Assembly (NCBI GenBank): GCA_964017235.1
Contig: OZ024929.1
Location: forward strand, 161,681,609 to 161,745,608
Origin: Sabellastarte sp. h YS-2021
Lineage: Eukaryota; Annelida; Polychaeta; Sabellida; Sabellidae
Direction of reading: 5' to 3'
Length of the DNA: 64,000 bases
Part shown: positions 11,865-22,000 of the stretch, piece by piece
Numbering within the stretch: the first letter of the stretch is position 1
How the letters are laid out: each line of letters opens with the position of its first letter
Position numbers and translations under genes: made by a program
Notes under the pieces: model-generated
What the model was told of the DNA's origin: nothing
Database searches by the model: none
What the model saw: the letters and a program-made list of their open reading frames with translations, nothing else

Positions 11865-13093
11865 AACAAATCTCAGATTTTTTCATGTACCTGTACCAAG
11901 ACTTAAACAGGCGCCCCTCGACCATTGATGGTTACAGGACTGCAATCGTTGACACTTTGGGCCCAACGGCCCAACACATTGCACACAATGCAGACCTTCA
12001 TAGGTTACTCTCCAGTTTTCACAGGGATCGTCCTAAAAGTTCCAGAAATTTACCCAAGTGGAACCTTTCTGTTGTCCTTAACGAGCTCACCAAAGCACCA
12101 TTTGAGCCCATGAAAGACTCAGACCTCAAACATCTTACTCTCAAAACTGCTTTCTTGCTAGCCTTGGCCTCCGGCAAGCGCCGCAGCGAAATCCATACCT
12201 GGGTCGCGAACAAAGTATCTAATTTAGGCCAATGGGAAAAGGTGGCCTTGTTCCCTTCTTCTGATTTCATAGCCAAAAACCAACTAGCAAGAGAAGGTTC
12301 TCAAAGTGTGTCACCAGTGACTATCCCTGCTTTGACTACCATTGTAGATAGACAGTTTAAGGAAGACAGGACCCTGTGTCCCGTGCGGGCCCTGAGGTTT
12401 TATTTGGACCGAACTAAAGACCTGAGAGGGTCTCGTTCTCTCCTTTTCATCTCCTTTAAGAAAGGACATACCTCAGACATCAGTCAAAGTCAAAGTCAAA
12501 GTTGGGGTTTAACGTCCCGTTCAACAGCCAGGGTCATATTGGGACAGGTCCTCAGCATTGCCACTTGTGGGACTCGAACCCACAGAGGTGACAGCCTATG
12601 ATTAGATGCCAAACTTGCTAACCACTAGGCCACTGAGGACCACCTCAGACATCAGACCCGCTACACTCTCTTCATGGTTGAAACAAACCATCCTACTTTG
12701 TTACAAACAAGCAGATCAACAAGGCTTGGACTTGATCCAAGTCAAAGCGCATGACATCCGGGCCTTCGCGGCCTCTAAGGCCTTTTACGGTGGAGTATCG
12801 GTGGACCAAATCATGCAAGCCTGTCACTGGAAAGCTCACAACATATTCACAAATTTTTACCTAAAAGACCTTACTTGGTCGGACACCGACAACAATATGT
12901 ATCTGGGACCCGTGGTGGCGGCACAACAAGTCCTAGATCCTTCCCCTCAGACCAGTTGTCCCCGGAAAGAAAAAAGGGGGGGGGGGCACATCCGCTACAA
13001 CCAAGTCTTCAGGAGTCTCTCCCAGGATCTAGGTATTCCTTTACCTTCAAGATGTTACGGGTAAGGTCATTTTATTTTTTAATTATCAGGTAA
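11730..13093 (+). pseudogene. DIRS copy 1 tyrosine recombinase region (fossil)
   Basis: It carries an N-terminal SAM-like part (FEKWCRENSVDFSTPSVKQ, DLNRRPSTIDGYRTAI) and the catalytic core of a phage-integrase-type recombinase: the first Arg in ASGKRRSE, then the H-x-x-R box in VKAHDIRAF and the downstream HWKAHN…FYLKDL. It is interrupted by a SINE at 12484-12641. Confidence 0.8.
12484..12641 (-). mobile_element. tRNA-derived SINE, family 1, inside DIRS copy 1
   Basis: It is flanked by a perfect 14-bp target duplication ACCTCAGACATCAG (12470-12483 and 12642-12655). On the minus strand it reads as a tRNA-like head (A box TGGCCTAGTGGTTAG, B box GGGTTCGAGTCCC), then 'tggcaatgctgagga', 'gttgaacgggacg', 'ttaaacccc' and a (TTTGAC)n tail. 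Copy 2 of the DIRS element lacks it. The target duplication is unchanged, so it is recent. Confidence 0.9.
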
Positions 13094-14127
13094 TTTCTAT
13101 TAAGGACTTATTCAGTTGTCGTTCATCTCATATTTCAGGTTAAAAATTTCATGAGATGCCCAACCACTGGGTTGGTCAGTCACACGTGAAGGTCTACTAG
13201 GGACCCTTAGACCTCGAAGTGAGCACCGCTGCACTTCCATCCTACTACCAAACATCTGGACAGTTTTAGCACTGTCCCTCTTTTACTTAGGTTTTTTGGC
13301 TCGTTACAGGCCCGATCTTCGGGATCGGGGCACTGTAAAAGGGACTCAGACTGGTATTTCTGGCACTATTCTGTATATACTAATTCAAATCTTAGAAAAA
13401 ATGACATATCTTCCAGTCTCAGCTGTAATCCCGCCACCGGGCGGTTGAATTCAGCATTAAGTCCCACATGGTAAGCTATTGTAGCGTAATAAAATTGAAA
13501 ATTTTAATTACTTAAATGTAGCTTTTATAAGCTACAAGCTTACCATGTGGGACTTAGGAGAGTCCCACCCTGCCTCCCCGCTGTTTACAGCTGAGGGGTA
13601 GGTTTAATAAAAAATTTCAACGAGAAAGTAGGGCGATTGGTCAGAAGTTATCACGTGACGACAACTACCAGTATATCCGGTGGCTAACAAGAACGATCTT
13701 TTTTTCTAAGACGTTGGCCCCGGGTGTGGCAACCCGAGAACAGCATTAAGTCCCACATGGTAAGCTTGTAGCTTATAAAAGCTACATTTAAGTAATTAAA
13801 ATTTTCAACTTTGATGGTTCTCCATTGAGTAAATCATTTATAACAGCAAAACTGTTGAATTTAAAGGATTTTTGTCAAATATGTTCTTCACCTACTATTT
13901 GATGTACTGTGTAATGGCAAATTTTGAGAGCTGTAGGTCCATAGCTAACCGAGTAATAGCTACTTTGATGGTTCTCCATTGAGGAAATCACTTATAACAG
14001 CAAAACTGTTGAATTTAAAGGATTTTTCTAAAAAATATGTTGTTTAGGTACTTTTTTATGTACTGTGTAATGGCAAATTTGAGAGCTGTAAGTCCATAAA
14101 TAACTGAGTAATAGCTATTTTGATGGT

Positions 14128-14404
14128 TATGAAAATAAGTAAAGCGCTTTTTAAGTTCTCATTTGGACAAACCCACCCCTTTCAAAAAATGGTTTTAGTC
14201 ATGTGACTTCTCCGATTGGTCAAACTGTCATGACACTATATTCAGAATTTTTTTCCAGGGCTGCTGCATACATATGTTAAATTTGAAGGAAATCTGACAA
14301 GTGGTTGAGCTATAGCCAATTGAAAATGCATGATAGAGCAATTTCCAGTGAAAATTTGGCCCATTACTAATTCTGTCGGTAATTTAAAAATACTACTTTT
14401 CTTA
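14128..14404. other. unassigned spacer
   Basis: AT-rich sequence between the last B unit and the Harbinger element. I see no coding potential or inverted repeat. It includes 'tgaaggaaatctgacaagtggttgagctatagcc', whose wording resembles dispersed repeats but which has no second copy here. Confidence 0.3.
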
Positions 14405-14444
14405 TGCCCCTGTTCCACCAAAGGACTAAGGCTCGATCCTGTCG

Positions 14445-14687
14445 GTGACCCTTAATCGTGGACAGTCGGTTCTGCACAACTTACTGAGAAGCCAGTATCA
14501 AGGTCAACATGGTGGTGAAGAGCCTGGAGATGATGATGATGTGGCTGGTGATTGTCGACTGATTGGTGGTGCTGCTAGTGGTGGTCCAGACAGAAACCCT
14601 GCTAGAGAAGCCAAAAGACAGAGGGATCACCTCAGGGACTACTTCAATAATGAGGGAGCAGTGGCCTGGCAAGATGGTAGAATATAA
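14445..14687 (+). pseudogene. C-terminal remnant of Harbinger transposase
   Basis: The remnant ends REAKRQRDHLRDYFNNEG and then AVAWQDGRI before the stop; this resembles the usual C-terminus of HARBI1-like transposases (…R..L..YF…G.V.WQ…I). An acidic spacer (EEPGDDDDV) precedes it. Only about 80 codons are left and the terminal inverted repeat lies directly upstream, so the DDE catalytic domain is absent from this copy. The first codon read is GTG and is not claimed as a start. Confidence 0.7.
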
Positions 14688-15643
14688 CTCCTGCTGCAGT
14701 AACCAGTCCTTTTCAGGACTACCAAATATTCCAAAAACAATTATTCAGCTGTGCTTGTTGAAAATATCACAACCATTTCTCACCATAATTCACCCACCCA
14801 ACAAACAGACAAACCCAATGCCCACCATAAGTCACCCACCTAACAAACAGACAAACCCAATTCCTGACACAAGTCACGCAACCAACAAACAGACAGAAAT
14901 AAATGCCTTACAGAAGTCGCCCAACTAACAAACAAACCCAGTGCTAAACATAATTCTCAAAAGAAACACACAAAGCCAAACATAACTTTCTAAATGGAAT
15001 AAAGATTTCATATATTTTGAAAGCTACATCCTAATTTTACTTCATTTGGCTTTTTTGGGGGGAAAAATATTTGAAGTAAACGTTTTCCTGGAAATCTTAA
15101 AATTAAAATCTTTTACTCCAGGTCACAAATCTTTAGGAAATATAACCACCAAACAGGTTTTCTTTACAATGATGGGTGGGGGGGGGGTTAGGTTGGCAAA
15201 ATAGTTTGTCAGTTCTTTGGTTTGGGTTCTGTTTGCTAGTGGGTTTGTCTGTTTCTTGGTTGGTGGTTATGTTTGGTATTTGGTTTGTGTGTTTGTTAGT
15301 TGGGGGTTAGGTTTGGTATTGGGTTTGTGTGTTTGTGGGTTGTTAAGTATGTGATAATGCCTTTTAACTATAGGGATGGTGTAAGTGTTGGACTTTTTTA
15401 TTAAAGATTTTAACCAATCCCATGGATTTTAAGCTAAAAATGGGCTGATTATTGGCCATATTGGGAGTTTATTTATTTTAATTTTTTTTTCTATGTGGCC
15501 TTTTTTTTATGTGTGGTACCATGGGTTATTTGTTTCATGTTTGGGGTGGTGTAGGTGTTGGACTTTTTTTTTTTTGTGATAAATATTTGTACTGAACTGT
15601 TATGTTTTGGGAGGGGAATTGAAATAAATTGCAGCTTGAATAA

Positions 15644-16714
15644 TTATTTTTGGAATATTTGGGTGGCCCTGGCCTGGCAGGTCAAAGACCCAACCTGACT
15701 GCTGCTAGCTGCTGCTTGGGTGGAAGTAGACGCCTGTTGAGTGGTTGTTGGCAGTATCCCGACCCTCTGGGACTCCATGGTAATAGTGGCTGTTCTTCTT
15801 GGTAGTGCTTGACGTCTACGGTTGTTTTTAATGCTTTCAATATCTCTAAAAATTCTGCCCTTGAGGTCCTCAAACTCCTCTTGGGTCATCTTTTCAGCCT
15901 CTGATGCCACGTAGTCAAAGAAGGGCTGCCTGTCTGACTTCTGCTGCAGGAAACCTGAGATTAATGTCCTCATCTGGTCAAAGTGCTCGAGTATCTTGGA
16001 GTCTGTTGAAACTGGGGTAGATGTGAACATAGGTTGACTCCTACTCTCTCTGAGGACACTGGACTCAAGGTATTCTGTATCGGTAGTAGACCCACGAGAT
16101 TCGTCCTGCTTGCTGGTATTTGGACTGGCCTCGAACCCTGAACTTCTGCTGGCCCCCTTTCGTCTGATATGGGTCTTAAGGAAACCCATCTGCTGGTAGA
16201 CCCAGGACTGTCTCTTGGTCATCTCCCTTGGGGCTTGGCCAGATTGTAGTTTTGACAGCTTGCCATAATGCGTTCGCTGAGATTCGAACCATCTTCTGAC
16301 ATCAAAGGGCTGGAGCTTCAGTTCTGCAGATATTTCTGCCCAGAGAGCCTCCTTCTTCTGTCTGTCGTGGAAACGTGCATGCTCCTTGTCATAGAGCTCT
16401 GGATGCTCCTTCACAAACTCCACAATTGCAGTTTCTTGGCTGTCAGTGAAAGTTGAACAGACCCTGGCTCTCTTGGCTGCCAAATGACTCTCTAAATCCT
16501 CCTCACACCTCTCTTCTTCCTCGCAAGCTTCCTCAGTAAGTTCTAATCGCTCCTCAGTCTCTTGTGTACCCTCCTCTGTACCCTCCTCTGTCCTTTCCGC
16601 AATCCTTTCATCCACCTCTCCACTTTCCTTCTCCCTCTCCTCTTGCCTCTCATCCATCTTCTTCTTTCCTCCCTTCCCTCCTTTCTCTTTCCTCATAACT
16701 CCAGTCAATAGCAA
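15644..16714 (-). CDS. MADF/BESS-type DNA-binding protein of Harbinger element
   Basis: The 356-aa ORF is unbroken. Residues 1-75 are very rich in Lys, Glu and Arg (KEKGGKGGKKK, EERCEEDLE) and may form a coiled coil. Residues about 95-156 form a MADF (Myb/SANT-like) domain: TAIVEFVKEHPELYDKEH, then LWAEISAELKL, DVRRWFESQRTHYGKL. Residues about 263-292 (PFFDYVASEAEKMTQEEFED…) look like a BESS protein-interaction motif. In PIF/Harbinger elements a second, Myb-like protein helps the transposase bind the ends and enter the nucleus; that is the likely role here. It may be able to act in trans for other copies, although this copy's transposase is truncated. Several ATGs lie near the N-terminus, so the true start is uncertain. 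Confidence 0.75.
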   Translation of the reverse strand: MLLTGVMRKEKGGKGGKKKMDERQEEREKESGEVDERIAERTEEGTEEGTQETEERLELTEEACEEEERCEEDLESHLAAKRARVCSTFTDSQETAIVEFVKEHPELYDKEHARFHDRQKKEALWAEISAELKLQPFDVRRWFESQRTHYGKLSKLQSGQAPREMTKRQSWVYQQMGFLKTHIRRKGASRSSGFEASPNTSKQDESRGSTTDTEYLESSVLRESRSQPMFTSTPVSTDSKILEHFDQMRTLISGFLQQKSDRQPFFDYVASEAEKMTQEEFEDLKGRIFRDIESIKNNRRRQALPRRTATITMESQRVGILPTTTQQASTSTQAAASSSQVGSLTCQARATQIFQK

Positions 16715-17207
16715 AAAAAAAGTAAAATGTGTCTCCTAACTGTAAAATTTGCCTTAAGCTCAAGTATTATATGATATTTAAAAAAATGAAAACCCTGAGG
16801 AAGCCTGGGACTGGACATTTTGTTGTCGGCGGGAAATGAGAATCGGTTTGAGTCGTCAGAAATATCAAACATGTTCGATTTCTCTCACGGCCACAACCGA
16901 CAACTACCAACCCTTACAGGACGTCTGGGACTAAGCAAATATTTGAAACCGACTCCCAAAAACCCTTAATCGGGAAGCTTAGTCATGTGGTGGAACACCC
17001 ACATTAAGTTTTGGTGACCACCTTGGATTTATGTGAGATATATAAGATCACTTTTATCTCCTAATTAGTTCAAAACTTCAAGGTTTTTGCCTGAAAAGTG
17101 ATACATGTAGAACCTATATATTTCATTTCGTCAAGTTTTGGCAGCAATATTGGATTTTTGTAGGAAGCACCGATAGTACCAGAACCTCCATCAGGGTGTG
17201 TTTCCGA

Positions 17208-17510
17208 AAATTCAGTATTTTTTTGTATTCAGATTATGACCTAGATTTTTCTCCAAATGTAGTCACATTTTCCTTTGGCCAGGCCCTACCCACATTAAAA
17301 ATTAATGAATATCTGCTCATTACTTTTGGAGTAATATCAATCAAAAAGCCAAAGTCAATGAAAATGGGACCTTTGAAAATTCCGGATTTTATTTGCATGC
17401 AGAATACAATCATCCATCTTTTACAAAATTTAAATAATTCCTCCTTTGGCCTGGCCCTATCTGCAAGAAAATTTTCAAAAACAGTCATTCATTACTTTTG
17501 GGGTTATTAC
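17208..17510. repeat. two-unit tandem repeat (~174 bp)
   Basis: Two diverged units share 'cctttggcc(a/t)ggccctа'-type wording (about 17273 and 17449) and 'cattacttttgg(a/g)gt(a/t)at' (about 17319 and 17490). It is non-coding and probably the edge of another dispersed repeat. Confidence 0.45.
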
Positions 17511-17599
17511 AAACAACACAAGAGGCAGATGGATAAACAGAAAGACAAAAGAATGCACCCAATAACATAACCTGGTAGGAGTAATCAATAAAATTCACA

Positions 17600-17790
17600 T
17601 ACTTGTTCTTTAACCTATCTATTTGACTGGGCTTTTCTATCAAAATATCTCTGGTGTCTCCTTTGGGTACCAACTCGAGGCAAGAAGCAACTCCAGTCAT
17701 TTTTTTCAAGGTGTACTGCCACATCTCGAGTGAGCGTTGTACCAACTTTACCAACAATTGAATCTAATATAGATCCAACCTGATCATACT
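17600..17790 (-). pseudogene. exon-like or decayed coding segment, unidentified
   Basis: Two minus-strand frames look protein-like across an A-rich run: DSIVGKVGTTLTRDVAVHLE in one and MTGVASCLELVPKGDTRDIL followed by IEKPSQIDRLKNK in the other. A donor-like GTATGT follows …RLKNK. I do not recognise the family. It could be a decayed exon, a retrocopy fragment or part of an unidentified repeat. Confidence 0.25.
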
Positions 17791-17962
17791 TTTACAGAAC
17801 TTAATCTCTGTGGAAGCAAATTTTATATGGATGAACAAAAGTAGGGATTTTGAAGTGCTTTGTGTAGTTTTTCAATCTGACTTATGTTTTTTCATTGCAT
17901 TTTAAGGATCTTTGAGACTTCGTTGTTGTGAATCTTTGTTTGACATTAAAAGGGGAAATCTA

Positions 17963-19088
17963 ATGGGCTGTCAGGGTATTGTTTTCACCCAATTGAGGTG
18001 TCTGGTTGGCTGGCAGATGGGTAGCAGGAAACTGTCTGCCCGGGCTATATCTTGGGAACCATAAGGTGTTAGAAGTTGATACTTGATAGGGACATTGATT
18101 GGGGGTGTAGATGTACATCATGGTGTGACCTTGATTTGACTTTTGAACTTGACGTACTGCCCTTGACCTATAACATCTTGTCTGGGTTATATCTTGGAAA
18201 CTGTAAGGTGGAGGAAGTTGATACTTGAGACATTGGTTGGGGGTTGTAGGTGTGCAATGTAATGCTGTGACCTTGATTTTACATGTCTGGGCTATATCTA
18301 AGAAACTGTAAGGTGTAGGAAGTTCATGGTATGACCTTGATTTGACCTTTGATCATGCCGTAGTGATCTTGACCTTTAAAAATTTTGTCCAGGCAATAAC
18401 TTGGAAACCATAAAGTGTAGGTAGTTGATAATTGGTAGTGACATTCATTAGCGGTTAAAGGTGTACATCACGGGGTGATCTTGATTTGACTTTTGATCTT
18501 GTCATACTGACCATGCATTTTAAAATTTTGTGCGGGCTATATCTTAGATTCCCGAAGTATCACCTATTTTGTATAGAAGGTCGACACTTGGTAGTAACAT
18601 TGGTTAGTGGGTGTAGGTGTGCATCATGGTCTGACCTTTAACTTTGACTCTGCCAAAGTGTGTTCACCTGCCATATTTGAGATATGTTCCTCTTTTGACA
18701 AAGATACATGGATTGCTGCAACTGATTATTTACATAATTGTGCTATTTCCATTGAGAGCTATTCTCCAATTAATAAATGTTACAGCTTCATAATTTTTAG
18801 TTTACGGAATACTGCTGCCATCTTGCTATTGAATTGTCTTGCTTTAAAACTTTATCTTTATATACATTTTCTTTCTCTTAAACATAATTATGTCATCTTG
18901 CTATTGAATTGTCTAGGTTTAATACTTTATCTTTACATACATTTTCTTTTTCTTAGACATTGTTTTCTCTACTAAACATTTTTTGGACCTTTACATAACT
19001 GACACTGCTCTGAATGTATGATCTTTGTACTGTTTCACTACTTCTATATCTCATGGTGGTGAAAACTATTTCCCCAGGCTGTGGGGTA
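17963..19088 (-). mobile_element. D-type tandem-repeat element, copy 1 (inverted)
   Basis: On the minus strand it starts with TACCCCACAGCC (19077-19088). It continues with about 200 bp matching 24450-24650, then four to five units of a ~146-bp repeat (about 17995-18660: 'ggtgtacatcatggtgtgacc', 'cttgatttgacctttga', 'gggctatatcttggaaac'). It ends with sequence matching the end of copy 2 (GGGCTGTCAGGGTATTG…). The terminal hairpin is incomplete here. A ~75-bp direct duplication lies at about 18790-18960. Confidence 0.75.
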
Positions 19089-22000
19089 CAAGTATCTCTG
19101 ATGCTATTTTAGTTGTAAGATTTAATAAGAACAAGTCATTATTCCTTGTCTTTTGATAGCTATTAGGTCTAAGTTTGTTATTGCAAAATGATTTTCACTT
19201 GGAACTCAAAAGCTTTTTATATCTTTATTTTCACATTTGTAAATCTACACACAAATATGAAATGCATTTTATTATGTTAAACTCCACCAAAGAATTTTGT
19301 ATGATGTGACACTATTTTGGAAGAATGACAATAATTCTAAAATATTGCCCAGGTATATTTTAGTTTAAACCACTAGCATTGCCCTTTTTGTTTCAAAAAT
19401 GAAAATTTTTGTCAATACTAGTTAATATCTGCAGGTCAAAATAGTAAAGAATATAATATACCCTGTCTCGATAGGGATTTTCACAGACAACCACTGGAGA
19501 GGAATATGAACTGGGTGTAGTATGTAACTAACTCGCAATTAGAAATTTGCCTTGTATGCTTAACTACTTTAAGCCAAAAATGAAGCCGCAGCCACATCTT
19601 AAGAAATCACAAAAATGGTCAATAATAAACCACCTGTACTCTGCATTAAGGGATTAAGTTGAAGCAGGGAAAATTAACTCAAGATGGTGAACGTATCTCA
19701 AGATGTTTTGCCACAACTTCATCCTGTGAGTTAGCCCACAGAACAATTTAAGGTATTCCCCCCCCCCACTTCTCTATGGTGAAGGTGGGGAAATTTTGCA
19801 ACAGTTATTTATACTTAAAATGTGGCTTCTCGCCAAAAGATTATACGTAAAGCCGTCACCAGTAAAATCTTGGCAAAAACTTGTGGAAAAATGTTTCAAC
19901 GGGACACAAAGCCTGAGGAAATTTGATAAGGATCAGTCAAGTATAGTTACGCGAGAGGACACTAATTTCGGACAGACATATATGGGCAGATTCTGACCAT
20001 TCCTATATTGCCCTCAATTTTTGTTGTAGGGGGATAAAAATACTTTATCATCCACTGGATGTACTTTATCTCAAACAGAAAGATCATTTGTGCAGTGTGA
20101 AACTACATGCTTAATGTTGCGCTGAAACAATAATTAGCAGAGGGAGTTACATGAAAATGGTGTCAATGCCTCTGTAGCACTGGTCACATAAATTTGGTCA
20201 ATAAATCACAATGTAGACACACAGCACTTTTATGCCTTGGAGCAGCACATGCATTTTACTGTAAAGTGCAGAAAATGTACCAGAAATAATTTTACTTCCT
20301 ACAGTTCCCTGATATAACAAGATATTAAAGGACATAATATCTATCGGTCTGCTTAAAATGTCATTAAGTTTTCAACTGATCCAGTGTTTTTCTTTTCAAA
20401 ACAGAAGACAATACTGAAAAAGGCTAGAGTGCAAGATATTCACAACAGCAAAATTAGGTCATGAGAAACACTTTTGTGTGAATGGACAACAAAAATTCCA
20501 TGTAAATCAAGAGACAATGGTATCTAGTAGTCTGTGTTCTAATGACTTCATGATTGCTGAAATTTTGATTGTTTAACATAGAAGTTTTGAGAAATTCCAG
20601 TCTATAGGTGTAAACTGTGGACCTTCAAATCAAGCACACACAAAAGGTCATTTTAATTGTGCAAATACCATGACATTTGTTAAGAATAATTTCATCTTTG
20701 GGTTATACTCTCTATTATCTCATTTCCCTTTCAGTGAATCTGTTACCACATGGCCAATATTGTGAAGTAATGTCCTTCACTGTGTATGTTTCATCCTAAT
20801 GACCTAGCATTACAATAACTGAAAGGAGTTATTATTATTGGGAATTAAGGTTCTATTCTGAAATACTATATAACAAAGAGACTTGGCTCTGAAATCATTT
20901 CGCAGTTATGTTTGGATGTCCACAAAAGACTTAATCAAATCAACAGAGGCCTCACAACACAATGAGGATGTCTTGCTGCAATTAATTTAGAGTCCAATTC
21001 TTTTACAAAACTAAGGGTCAATTAAGGTAGTAGGTAAAGATTCATATATTAATGAAATATTTGAAATCAGTGTTCAAGATCAGCAAAACTATACATTAAT
21101 GCATGAACTTGTGAGAAAGGTCACAGCTATATAGTGTAAATCTCTGCTGAACAAAAGAGAAAACAAAACTTGGCAATATTTTTTATTTTGTATTTAATAA
21201 AAAATAAAGAGTAATATAAATCTCAAAGAATATAATACACCTGTACAAATGTGTGTTTATGTGAATACAAATTCTGTTTTATACACTATAACCATAACAA
21301 ATACACATTCCAGCACATAATATTTGGCAGATTTGTCTGATGATTAAATTCGCCAAAAATCTTGTAGGATGTCAAAATTAAGTTCCAATTATTCTTGCTT
21401 GTTATACAGAGTATAATTAGTTGCAATCTTATATATGTAAATAGTGCTAGGAAATTGTTTAGATTTTTTAGTTTGATGTTTGGTCTCTCAACAAGCTAGC
21501 AAACTTCAATCTAGTTCGATCATCAAGCCAAGGTTTTCAAAACCAGTAAAATAGAGAAATGTGCCATAAAATCTGATCACCTTGTTGAAAGCAGTTAAAA
21601 ATATTTTAACCATATTGTCAAAAAAATGCAAGTTTTATAGATGGGCGAAAATAGTATACTTTGTGATGTTGAGGATTTCAAAATGCTTTGTGGAGTCAGA
21701 ATTTCAGACATTTGAACTGAACTGGCAGTCAACATGTGAATTATCAAACTTCTAAACACATTGTCACAGCACTATATATATATATATTCATTAATTATAG
21801 CTGTATAAATAAAACCAGTATAAGTCAAATTATTATACAAGTAGAATCGGTTTTCAGGTAGCAGTGCGAGAAAACACAGTTTTTGTAATTAAAAGAATCA
21901 AATACATAAATTAGATATAGTTGTTCAATGAAGTTGAACCAAGATTTTATCAGTGATATGGGCCAAAGTTAGGAATTTACATACCCATTAACATCCAGAG

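Larger units (their letters stand above)
7192..13808 (+). mobile_element. DIRS-like tyrosine-recombinase retrotransposon, copy 1 (fossil)
   Basis: The element runs from TTTTATTACGC to TTTTCAA, the same ends as copy 2. Removing it restores a normal B-repeat (…gagtaatagcta/ctttgatggttc…) with no target duplication, as expected for recombinase-mediated integration. Inverted terminal repeats lie at about 7211-7356 and 13624-13771. An internal complementary region at 13455-13553 is the reverse complement of the outer left end joined to that of the outer right end, the DIRS-1 layout. Parts in order: gag-like, RT-RNase H, tyrosine recombinase. It is broken by roughly four or five lesions, two of them insertions of other elements. 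It is close to copy 2 throughout, so it is young. Confidence 0.9.
1614..14127. mobile_element. B-type tandem-repeat element, left copy, heavily interrupted
   Basis: It begins with TTATCTCCCGCC (1614-1625), the same 12-mer found inverted at both ends of the B element at 32111-35770. It folds at once into a hairpin with the following GGCAGGAGAT. The array is seen in three pieces (1790-2320, 6192-6790, 13809-14127) with a unit of about 155 bp: 'gtccatagctaactgagtaatagctactttgat', 'gcaaaactattgaatttagag', 'aaatatgttgttcacctactttttgatgta'. The pieces are separated by the LINE, hAT MITE and DIRS insertions. The matching right-hand end is not visible. Confidence 0.75.
14405..17003. mobile_element. 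PIF/Harbinger DNA transposon, internally rearranged
   Basis: The ends are TGCCCCTGTTCCACCA and, inverted, TGGTGGAACACCCACA, with 3-bp TTA duplications at 14402-14404 and 17004-17006, typical of PIF/Harbinger. It encodes the last part of a Harbinger-type transposase (plus strand, left end) and a MADF-domain protein (minus strand). The two-gene content fits the family, but most of the transposase is missing. Between the genes are two inverted blocks of CAAACA/GACAAACCCA-type short repeats (about 14790-14940 and 15195-15345) that could pair. Confidence 0.85.

Noticed and set aside
12484-12641. A functional tRNA gene
   Set aside because: A and B boxes are present, but the region has a non-tRNA body, a simple tail and a target duplication, so it is a SINE.
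12160-12900. Phage-type integrase suggesting bacterial contamination
   Set aside because: The recombinase is joined to RT-RNase H in an element with DIRS ends and is surrounded by animal repeats.
15644-16714. Host Myb/SANT regulator unrelated to transposons
   Set aside because: The ORF is enclosed by Harbinger terminal repeats with a TTA duplication and shares the element with a transposase remnant.
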